Source: Deltaproteobacteria bacterium CG07_land_8_20_14_0_80_60_11 (GTDB lineage Bacteria; Desulfobacterota; Desulfobaccia; Desulfobaccales; 0-14-0-80-60-11). From it: DNA of 5,786 bases. Positions 1 to 4,799 of the stretch are shown piece by piece (position 1 is the first letter of the stretch; every line of letters starts with the position of its first letter). A model generated the notes under the pieces. The model was not told where the DNA came from. It searched no databases and saw only the letters and a program-made list of their open reading frames with translations. The stretch is taken from the NCBI GenBank assembly GCA_002779455.1, contig PEWM01000108.1:9650-15435 (forward strand), written 5' to 3'. The position numbers and the translations under genes are program-made.

Positions 1-41
1 CCCAGCAGGCACAGGCAGAGGAATATGCCCAGGAATCTCAT
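1..41 (-). CDS. 5' end of an unidentified exported or membrane protein (partial)
   Basis: An ATG at 41-39 opens a frame that runs off the left edge of the window. The visible residues, MRFLGIFLCLCLLG, have one Arg followed by an unbroken hydrophobic stretch, as in the start of a signal peptide or membrane anchor. An AAGG ribosome-binding sequence lies seven bases before the ATG and overlaps the end of nrfA. Only 10 bp separate it from the nrfA stop, so it is very probably the next gene of the nrfHA operon. Its function cannot be read from 13 codons. Cytochrome assembly factors and further periplasmic redox proteins are common at this position, but that is only a guess. Confidence 0.6.
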   Translation of the reverse strand, partial: MRFLGIFLCLCLL

Positions 42-51
42 GGCGGCGCCT

Positions 52-1536
52 TTACTTGCCCATGGAGTTATCCGGCGTCAACATTGGCTGGATGCCGAAA
101 GGATCTTTAAATTCGAATTCCGGCTTGAAATTCAAAGGCTTGACGCCCCGCTGGTTGAGATATTTGGCCAATTCGAGATTGACGTTGGCCGGGACTTCCA
201 CCCCGGCCTTGGTGAGGGCCTGACGCAGCAGGGCATCGGATTTCATGGCCATGGCCACCGCGTCCCCGCAGATGCGGCCGGCTTCGGTGGGATTGTGAAA
301 GCCGATGGAGTTTTCGGCCCCGATATAGATCACCCGGTACATGGCTTCCAGGTAGAGATCCTTGGCCTGGTCGTAGAGAGGTTGGCCGATCTTCTTTCCT
401 TCCGCCTGGGCCTTGTGGGCCATCTCAAAGAGCTTGGCGGTCACCGCCACGGCGTAGCCGGCCCGGTTCATCAGGGAGAGGGTGCGGTCCTGAATGGCCA
501 GAACCTGATTTTTGAGCCACTGGGGCGATTCCGTATGGCACTGCTGACAGGCCTTAAAGTCGTTTTTCAGCGGGCTCATGACGTTGTGGTCGGAGATCTT
601 GTTGGCCCCTACCCGCATATAGGGCATATGGCAGTCGGCGCAGGAGACGTTGGCCTGCCAGTGGACGCTGTTCCGGCTGAAAAACTCGTACTCCGGGTGG
701 CGGATGAAGCCCAGCTTAAAACCGGTAACGTTTTGCTTCCACTCCAGATAAGCGGGGTCGCTCTTGAGGACCTTGATGATGTTTTCCACCGAGATGTCGC
801 CTTCCTTGCTCCCCTGCCAGGGGAAGAAGACGCCGATGGACTTCATGTCCTTGTCCTTCGTGACCACATAGGTTACATGGCACTGGCCGCATACCAGGCT
901 GCGCTTCTCTTGCCGGGTCAGTTGCTTGGGGTCTTTGCCGATCGCGGTCAAGGCGTTGGTTAAGGTCCAGCGAGAGAGTTTGTTGTCCATGGTCTGGTTG
1001 TCATGGCAGTCGATGCAGGTCACTCCCATCTTCTGGAAGTTGACGGGAATCTTGCTATGCACTTCCAGATAGGGCAGGCTGAAGTAGTTCACCCCCATCT
1101 CCTGCTGCAGTTTGGGGGCATAGGGCGTCTTGCAGGTGAGACAGGCGCCGCCGGCCTTCAGGCGGGAGGGGTCGACCTCCAGTTGGTCAATGAGCATATA
1201 GTAATGGCCCCGAGGCTCGTTATATTCGACGCCGAACCCCCAGCCGTTGAACAGCAGGGCCATGTACGGGAACTCGCTGAGTTTGTCATAGATCACCAGG
1301 TCCGTATCAAAGCCTTTCTTATATCTGCTCTTGGGGGGTTTGGGGTCTTTGGTCCTGAGCCAGGAGTCGTATTCCAGGGGATACAGCTTGCCCCAATTGG
1401 CGGGATCATAATCCCCGTCGGCGATGGTCCCGGTCTTCACGGGCTCCGGTTTGGGGGGCGAACAGGCGCCCGCCAGCAAGATAATCCCCGCCAAAACCAT
1501 CCACCAGACCACAAAACTCGCGCGGTGCCTCTTCAT
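52..1536 (-). CDS. nrfA: Ammonia-forming cytochrome c nitrite reductase, pentaheme catalytic subunit NrfA
   Basis: NrfA reduces nitrite to ammonium with six electrons at the outer face of the cytoplasmic membrane, fed by NrfH. The 494-residue protein has five c-heme sites in family order: CLTCK at 132-136 (catalytic heme with Lys as axial ligand), CIDCH 174-178, CGQCH 216-220, CADCH 299-303 and CQQCH 330-334. Active-site residues match R109, K136, Y223 and H280 (E. coli R106, K126, Y216, H264). Other conserved His are H111, H317 (SDHNVMSP) and H414 (FHNP). The N-terminus is a positively charged signal peptide ending in LAGAC with Cys25, a likely lipoprotein site. The usual calcium ligands are missing: Thr222 replaces the Glu before the active-site Tyr, and the KxQH motif reads FIRH (277-280), which points to the calcium-independent subclass. 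The gene starts 21 bp after the nrfH stop, with AAGGA in the gap, so the two are co-transcribed. Full length, no damage seen. Confidence 0.97.
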   Translation of the reverse strand: MKRHRASFVVWWMVLAGIILLAGACSPPKPEPVKTGTIADGDYDPANWGKLYPLEYDSWLRTKDPKPPKSRYKKGFDTDLVIYDKLSEFPYMALLFNGWGFGVEYNEPRGHYYMLIDQLEVDPSRLKAGGACLTCKTPYAPKLQQEMGVNYFSLPYLEVHSKIPVNFQKMGVTCIDCHDNQTMDNKLSRWTLTNALTAIGKDPKQLTRQEKRSLVCGQCHVTYVVTKDKDMKSIGVFFPWQGSKEGDISVENIIKVLKSDPAYLEWKQNVTGFKLGFIRHPEYEFFSRNSVHWQANVSCADCHMPYMRVGANKISDHNVMSPLKNDFKACQQCHTESPQWLKNQVLAIQDRTLSLMNRAGYAVAVTAKLFEMAHKAQAEGKKIGQPLYDQAKDLYLEAMYRVIYIGAENSIGFHNPTEAGRICGDAVAMAMKSDALLRQALTKAGVEVPANVNLELAKYLNQRGVKPLNFKPEFEFKDPFGIQPMLTPDNSMGK

Positions 1537-1557
1537 AAGCGGTCCCGTCCTTCTTGC

Positions 1558-2025
1558 TTAAGGGGTCCTGGTCTCAATCGCGCCAGTCCGTTGGTGCGAC
1601 AGACGGCGGTGGCAATCCCAGCACCGCCGGTCTTCATTAATCCGTGAAATAGTCTCGGCATGGCAGCGCTGGCAATTTCCCAGAACTACCTTGGCGCCAT
1701 GGTCGGAAATGCGGATGTTACCGGAAACCATGCCCGTGTGGAATTTCACCGCATCCTTGACGCCCTCCAGGCCCTTCGCCACCAGGTGGTTAGCCAAGTT
1801 ATCATTGGGCAGGTGGCAGTCGACGCATTTGATACGGTGGTGGGCGCCCGAGTGAAACCAGGCCTCATATTCCGGCTGGAGCACATGGCAACTGCCGCAA
1901 AACTCCGGACTCTCGGATTTGGCATAGAGGCCCGGCGGTCCAAAAGCCGCCAATATCCCCAGGACCGCCGCGATCGCCGCCGCAATCAGCACATAGACCA
2001 GGGTTTTTCTCTCGGGAAGGCGCAT
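1558..2025 (-). CDS. nrfH: Membrane-anchored tetraheme quinol dehydrogenase NrfH (NapC/NirT family)
   Basis: NrfH takes electrons from menaquinol and passes them to NrfA, with which it forms a membrane complex facing the periplasm. The 155-residue product has one N-terminal transmembrane segment (about residues 8-28, uncleaved) and four CXXCH sites: CGSCH 43-47, CVDCH 67-71, CQRCH 118-122 and CWDCH 135-139. K84 and D91 keep the seven-residue spacing of the quinol-site Lys and Asp known from Desulfovibrio vulgaris NrfH. The residue two after the first heme His, the heme-1 Met ligand in that protein, is Leu49 here (codon ctc). The ATG at 2025 was chosen because AGGTGA precedes it closely and the protein then begins like the family. 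The frame is open up to an ATG at 2202, but the extra 59 residues are Arg/Pro-rich and unlike any signal peptide. The order nrfH then nrfA is the standard one. A promoter lies about 180 bp upstream. Confidence 0.95.
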   Translation of the reverse strand: MRLPERKTLVYVLIAAAIAAVLGILAAFGPPGLYAKSESPEFCGSCHVLQPEYEAWFHSGAHHRIKCVDCHLPNDNLANHLVAKGLEGVKDAVKFHTGMVSGNIRISDHGAKVVLGNCQRCHAETISRINEDRRCWDCHRRLSHQRTGAIETRTP

Positions 2026-2207
2026 ACTCACCTGCGGCTGAAAGGAGGGCGCCAGGATCAAGCCCTGCAAGGGGTTCCCATGACGGCCGTGCCTGAGGGG
2101 CGGCACAGCAACCAAAACGGCGGGGGTGCGAGCGCCCCTGATGCTCCGGTGGCGGAGGGAGGCCGGACACCCCCCCCTGTGGGGCAGGTTGCCCCATCCC
2201 ATGCTTG
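2026..2207 (-). promoter_or_regulatory. GC-rich structured 5' leader of the nrfHA transcript
   Basis: If transcription starts about seven bases after the -10 box, the nrfH message carries an untranslated leader of roughly 180 nt. It can form several hairpins: GGGGC/GCCCC with a 5-nt loop (2181-2195), CTCCG/CGGAG with a 4-nt loop (2144-2157) and GTGCC/GGCAC with an 8-nt loop near 2090. No known riboswitch was recognised, and no T-tract marks an attenuator. It could be a regulatory leader, or simply GC-rich DNA, possibly an old dispersed repeat. Confidence 0.35.
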
Positions 2208-2216
2208 GAAAGCATG
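2200..2216. promoter_or_regulatory. 17-bp palindrome over the nrfH -10/start region (candidate operator)
   Basis: CATGCTT-TCC-AAGCATG is a perfect inverted repeat with 7-bp arms and a 3-bp centre. Its right arm shares three bases with the -10 box, and the rest covers the expected transcription start, where a bound repressor would block RNA polymerase. The binding protein is not known. The sequence is not an FNR/CRP box or an obvious Fur box. It could also act as a small hairpin at the 5' end of the RNA. Confidence 0.4.
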
Positions 2217-2241
2217 ATAAATATTATTTCAAAATTGTCAA
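2214..2241 (-). promoter_or_regulatory. Sigma70-type promoter for nrfHA
   Basis: On the minus strand a perfect -35 TTGACA (2241-2236) and a -10 TATCAT (2219-2214, one mismatch to TATAAT) are separated by 16 bp of AT-rich DNA, which stands out from the GC-rich surroundings. The predicted start is near 2207. The only gene downstream in this direction is nrfH, so this is its likely promoter. Prediction from sequence only. Confidence 0.7.
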
Positions 2242-2275
2242 GTCAGAGCTGTTCGAGGTCAGGGAAATTATGGGC

Positions 2276-2297
2276 GGAACCGGCGGGGCTGGGTTCC
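2276..2297. promoter_or_regulatory. Inverted repeat GGAACC-N10-GGTTCC upstream of the nrfH promoter
   Basis: A 6-bp perfect inverted repeat with a 10-bp spacer lies about 35 bp upstream of the -35 box. The size and position would suit a dimeric activator site, but the arms are short and a chance match is possible. Confidence 0.25.
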
Positions 2298-2341
2298 AGG
2301 GAGGATAAAAGAAAAGGCTTCAGTTAATATGAAAATCATCC

Positions 2342-2398
2342 GGTGGGGCGGGCCTCCGTGCCCGCCTCCTCCAGGCGGCCAGGGACGGCCGCCCCACC
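2342..2398. repeat. Composite REP/BIME-like palindrome, GC-rich type
   Basis: Two hairpins face each other: stem GGCGGGC/GCCCGCC (2347-2366) and stem GGCGGCC/GGCCGCC (2374-2393), each with 7 bp and a 6-nt loop. Each is headed at its outer end by GTGG, the first on the plus strand (2343-2346) and the second on the minus strand, so the outer 10 bp also pair (GGTGGGGCGG/CCGCCCCACC). A GTRG tetranucleotide abutting the stem is the hallmark of REP elements handled by RAYT transposases, and an inverted pair is the BIME arrangement. It lies between hemW and the nrfH promoter. Confidence 0.8.
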
Positions 2399-2431
2399 AA
2401 TACGGTTTTGATACCAGATTGCAGTCAAAGG

Positions 2432-2482
2432 GTGGCACAGGCTTTCCAGCCTGTGCAGGCGCAGGCTAAAGCCTGCGGCTAC
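2432..2482. repeat. Composite REP/BIME-like palindrome, CACAGGCT type
   Basis: The left half is GTGG (2432-2435) followed by CACAGGCT-TTCC-AGCCTGTG. The right half, read on the minus strand, is GTAG (2482-2479), two bases, then GCAGGCTTTAGCCTGC. The halves are inverted relative to each other, as in a BIME, and belong to a different sequence family from the GC-rich palindrome about 35 bp away. It begins some 40 bp after the hemW stop and may stabilise or end that transcript, although no T-tract follows. Confidence 0.8.
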
Positions 2483-2522
2483 AGAAAATAGCTTTTTGAG
2501 CGCAACTCAGGATGAAATAGTT

Positions 2523-3695
2523 TTAAGTTTCGCCCGACCCTAAGCGCCCGTCTCCATCCGCAAACCAGAGGGGCAGGCGGTCGGCCACCACCAGGCCGTC
2601 CGAAGTGGCGATGACCCGGTCGTGGTCCACCCGGACCAGGCCGGCTTGTTCCAGCTCAGATAGGATGGCGTCTGCGCCCGGCTGCTCCCTGATGGTCCCG
2701 AGACTGACGCCCTCTCGGGTGCGGAACCCGAGGGCGAGGGTCTCCAGGCGGATTTGCTCCGGGGTGAGGGATTCTTGCCCCGCCACCGGGGGCCGACCCG
2801 CGTCCAAAGACGAGCAATAGCGCCCCACGGACGCAAAATTCCACCAGCGCCGCCCGGCCTGGAAGGAATGCGCCGCCGGGCCCAGCCCCAGGTAGGGGGT
2901 TCGGGTCCAGTACTTCACGTTGTGGCGGCAGCAATAGTAGCACAGGCTTCCAGCCTGTGGTCCTTGCCGGGCGAAGTTGGCCACTTCGTAGTGGAGATAG
3001 CCGTGCGCCGTCAGGAAGTTGGCGGTGAGAAGGAAAAATTGCCGCTGGGTTTCTTCGTCCGGAAGCCGCACTCGGCCCCCGGCCACCCTCCGGCCCAGCG
3101 GGGTTTCAGCGGCCACGGTGAGCTGGTAACCGGAGAGGTGTTCAGGGTTGAAACTCAGGGCCGTTTCCAGGGTATTGGTCCAGGCGTCCAGGCTTTGCCC
3201 CGGCAGCCCATACATCAAGTCCAGCCCCAGGTTGGTAAACCCGGCGGCCCGGATCAGCGACAGGGCCCGCTCGGTCTGCGCGGCGGTGTGGCGGCGCTGG
3301 AGGAAACGGAGTTCAGCCTCGTCAAAGGACTGGACCCCGAGGCTGAGGCGGTTGACGCCCAGGTCCCGAAAGAGCGCCAGCTTATCCGGGGTAATATCGT
3401 CGGGGTTGGCCTCGATGGTGACCTCGCATTCCGGGGCAAAGGTGAAATGTCGCCGTAAGTTTTTCATAAGCTCGGCAATTTGCGCCTCGCCGAGCCACGA
3501 CGGAGTCCCGCCCCCCAAAAAGAGGGAATCAAAGGCGGGAAACTGGTCCCGGTAGAACCGGGCTTCAGTGTCCAGGGCGGTGAGATAGGCGGAAATCAGG
3601 GTTTCATCAGTGACGGAATAAAAATCGCAGTAGGGGCACTTGGTTTTGCAGAACGGAATGTGAACGTAGAGGCCGGGATAATTAGCGCAGGACAT
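2523..3695 (-). CDS. hemW: Radical-SAM heme chaperone HemW (HemN-like, YggW family)
   Basis: HemW binds heme and inserts it into respiratory enzymes in the cytoplasm. It was long annotated as a coproporphyrinogen oxidase-like protein. The 390-residue product has the radical-SAM cluster motif C16-X3-C20-X2-C23 followed by DF, which marks HemW, where true HemN has a fourth Cys (CXC). The AdoMet-binding GGGTPS is at 61-66 and the HemW-specific HNxxYW motif at 258-263. The C-terminal third has the HemW winged region (LALGFRTREGVSL). Length fits the family, about 380 residues, apart from eight extra residues just before HNxxYW that come from a REP-like 24-bp insertion. The ATG is the only start in reach and follows the RAYT stop by one base. 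The upstream bases give only a weak ribosome-binding sequence, so translation may be coupled. A heme-handling protein suits a cytochrome-rich organism, but hemW is ordinary housekeeping. Confidence 0.94.
   Translation of the reverse strand: MSCANYPGLYVHIPFCKTKCPYCDFYSVTDETLISAYLTALDTEARFYRDQFPAFDSLFLGGGTPSWLGEAQIAELMKNLRRHFTFAPECEVTIEANPDDITPDKLALFRDLGVNRLSLGVQSFDEAELRFLQRRHTAAQTERALSLIRAAGFTNLGLDLMYGLPGQSLDAWTNTLETALSFNPEHLSGYQLTVAAETPLGRRVAGGRVRLPDEETQRQFFLLTANFLTAHGYLHYEVANFARQGPQAGSLCYYCCRHNVKYWTRTPYLGLGPAAHSFQAGRRWWNFASVGRYCSSLDAGRPPVAGQESLTPEQIRLETLALGFRTREGVSLGTIREQPGADAILSELEQAGLVRVDHDRVIATSDGLVVADRLPLWFADGDGRLGSGET
2937..2960 (+). repeat. 24-bp REP-like insertion inside hemW
   Basis: GTAG is followed directly by CACAGGCT-TCC-AGCCTGTG and one G, almost the same as the intergenic element at 2432-2455. 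It adds eight codons in frame to hemW, encoding PQAGSLCY or an equivalent frame of it. Removing exactly these 24 bp leaves FARQGYCCRHNVKYW, which lines up without gaps with the usual family pattern (E. coli YAKPGYQCQHNLNYW, from memory). The reading frame is kept because 24 is a multiple of three. Confidence 0.8.
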
Positions 3696-3696
3696 T

Positions 3697-4227
3697 CTAT
3701 CTTCGGTTGACTGGATTTTCTTTATCCAGAGCCCAGCGCAACGGATTAGTTTCGATATATTCTCTTATCTTCTCAAGGGATTCGTCTCTGCGAATGACGT
3801 GCTCGTAATAATTACGCTGCCACAGAGCGGTACCAGACATATTGCGAAGTTCGTTGATTTTTCGGGAGGAGAAGGTCTTAAATCCCCTGACAATTTCAGG
3901 CAATGGATGGCAATGGCAAGCGGGAACTGTAGGGGCGGGTTTCAAACCCGCCCCTACATCGGTCAGGAAGATGATGCCGTGGATATGATTTGGCATAATC
4001 ACAAAGGCATCCAATTCTACATTTGTATAATGCTGTGGCAAGTCGAACCAAGATAACCGTATGATCTCCCCATAAGGACTTAACCTCATTTTGTCATTGT
4101 CGATTTCTCCAAATAAACAGGATCGGTTTTTAGTGCATACTGTAACGAAATATGCACCAGGCTGCGAGTAATCATATTCTTGTAAACGAGTCAAACGACG
4201 ATGATGTGATCTCTGCTTAGATTCCAT
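3697..4227 (-). CDS. REP-associated tyrosine transposase (RAYT, Y1/HUH family, IS200/IS605-like TnpA)
   Basis: RAYT proteins are single-strand DNA nucleases or transposases that cut at REP hairpins through a tyrosine-DNA intermediate. They are usually single-copy and often associated with REPs scattered in the same genome. The 176-residue product starts with the family signature (YDYSQPGAYFVTVCT, about residues 18-32), carries the metal-binding HUH motif as MPNHIHGI with H81 and H83, and has the nucleophile region RNYYEHVIR with Tyr140/Tyr141 (one is catalytic). The C-terminus YIETNPLRW is also typical. All catalytic parts are present, so it may be active. The ATG at 4227 is preferred; a TTG at 4245 would add six residues. 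Residues 91-100 (VGAGLKPAPT) are encoded by a REP palindrome inside the gene. Base composition is more AT-rich than lepA, hemW or nrfHA. The gene sits 24 bp after the nuclease-like gene and 1 bp before hemW. Confidence 0.93.
   Translation of the reverse strand: MESKQRSHHRRLTRLQEYDYSQPGAYFVTVCTKNRSCLFGEIDNDKMRLSPYGEIIRLSWFDLPQHYTNVELDAFVIMPNHIHGIIFLTDVGAGLKPAPTVPACHCHPLPEIVRGFKTFSSRKINELRNMSGTALWQRNYYEHVIRRDESLEKIREYIETNPLRWALDKENPVNRR
3929..3957. repeat. 29-bp REP palindrome inside the RAYT gene
   Basis: Two perfect 14-bp arms (GTAGGGGCGGGTTT and its complement) surround a single central base. Either strand begins with GTAG, the tetranucleotide used by RAYTs to recognise REPs, followed by a GGGCGGG core like that of the 2342-2398 element. 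On the coding strand it reads in frame as VGAGLKPAPT, placed in the loop between the HUH strand and the following helix, where family members tolerate length variation. Its GC content contrasts with the AT-rich gene around it. Confidence 0.85.
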
Positions 4228-4251
4228 CGAACTTTTAATAAACAAATTATG

Positions 4252-4758
4252 TTAAGTAGTTGATTTCTGATTCAAAATTAATCCCCAATTATCCCTAAAT
4301 CTTTCCAATAATCTTGGACTTATACCAATATGGGTTGAGTTTTCATTCTTCGGGCGCTTTCCATTATGTTTTGCTAAATACTGACTATAATCCTCAAAAA
4401 TAATCTCTTGTAAATCTTTCAATCGAAAGATGTAAAACTCATCATCGCCTTGCGAAGTGAGTCTTACAAAGATACAAACCAAATCAGGGTTAGAAAGGCT
4501 TATTTTATCAATAACTCTTTGAACGCCATTATCAATGCCTATAGTTATAAATTTTTTAGCGTCCAGCTGCCAGTACCATTGCCTAATCGTCTTTACTTGA
4601 ATCGGAATTGTTTCAAAGGCTTCATTAGTTGCGATTATATCAAAATCCGGTACGTTTCCAGTAAATGTCGTTGCGATCAAGCCTCTGCGACATAATTCTG
4701 CGGCCACGAGATACTCGCCGATTTGTTTCGTTAGTTGGTTTTTTCTCCCTGACGCCAT
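4252..4758 (-). CDS. Small PD-(D/E)XK nuclease-like protein of unknown role
   Basis: The 168-residue product has the layout of a minimal restriction-endonuclease-like fold: an N-terminal helix with E15 (KQIGEYLVAAELCRRG), then PDFD at 37-40 with D38/D40, then IPIQVKT at 51-57, where Q54-x-K56 stands for the (D/E)XK pair. Gln at that position occurs in some active members of the superfamily. The second half (CIFVRL, EFYIFRLKDLQEII, then RPKNENSTHIGI) resembles a conserved family of small hypothetical proteins, but I cannot name it. No signal peptide, membrane segment or second domain is seen. The start ATG has GAGGA/GGGGA just upstream. It is clearly AT-rich compared with lepA and hemW and lies directly upstream of the RAYT gene (about 24 bp), so the two probably arrived and are transcribed together. 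DNA cleavage, repair or defence roles are possible but unproven. Confidence 0.7.
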   Translation of the reverse strand: MASGRKNQLTKQIGEYLVAAELCRRGLIATTFTGNVPDFDIIATNEAFETIPIQVKTIRQWYWQLDAKKFITIGIDNGVQRVIDKISLSNPDLVCIFVRLTSQGDDEFYIFRLKDLQEIIFEDYSQYLAKHNGKRPKNENSTHIGISPRLLERFRDNWGLILNQKSTT

Positions 4759-4771
4759 TTCCCCGTCCTCA

Positions 4772-4799
4772 ACTGACCACTGGCCACTGATTACTGTCG
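4772..4799. repeat. Four tandem ACTGNNN heptads next to the lepA stop
   Basis: The plus strand reads ACTGACC, ACTGGCC, ACTGATT and ACTGTCG, four 7-bp units in perfect register that end exactly at the base before the lepA stop codon. They fill most of the 41-bp gap between lepA and the nuclease-like gene. They may be a dispersed low-complexity element or a scar at the border of the AT-rich island. Confidence 0.5.

Noticed and set aside
25..2217. Long open frames on the plus strand (25-963, 1003-1647, 1660-2217) opposite nrfA and nrfH
   Set aside because: They are antisense shadows of GC-rich genes. The minus-strand proteins carry nine heme motifs in the expected order, and the plus-strand products show no recognisable domain.
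2433..2447. Sigma54-like promoter TGGCAC-N5-TTCC on the plus strand
   Set aside because: The downstream GC dinucleotide is missing (TTCC, not TTGC), the match is part of a REP stem, and no gene follows on that strand.
2329..2469. 46-codon open frame on the plus strand between hemW and nrfH, starting after an AGGATAAAAG-like stretch
   Set aside because: It runs straight through both REP palindromes, so its codons are explained by the repeats, and its product is low-complexity Gly/Pro-rich.
2435..2476. Rho-independent terminator for hemW
   Set aside because: The hairpins are stable but no run of T follows on the minus strand, and the structure is better explained as a REP pair. Any terminating role would be secondary.
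2342..2482. CRISPR-like array formed by the repeated palindromes
   Set aside because: There are only two composite elements, of different sequence, with no regular spacers and no cas genes.
2523..3695. Coproporphyrinogen III oxidase HemN as the identity of this gene
   Set aside because: The cluster motif lacks the fourth Cys of HemN (CXC after CX3CX2), the protein is about 70 residues shorter, and HNxxYW is present, all pointing to HemW.
4228..4245. TTG start six codons upstream for the RAYT gene
   Set aside because: The ATG at 4227 gives a product that starts just before the conserved YDYSQPGAYF region. The TTG lies 6 bp from the previous stop and has no better ribosome-binding site.
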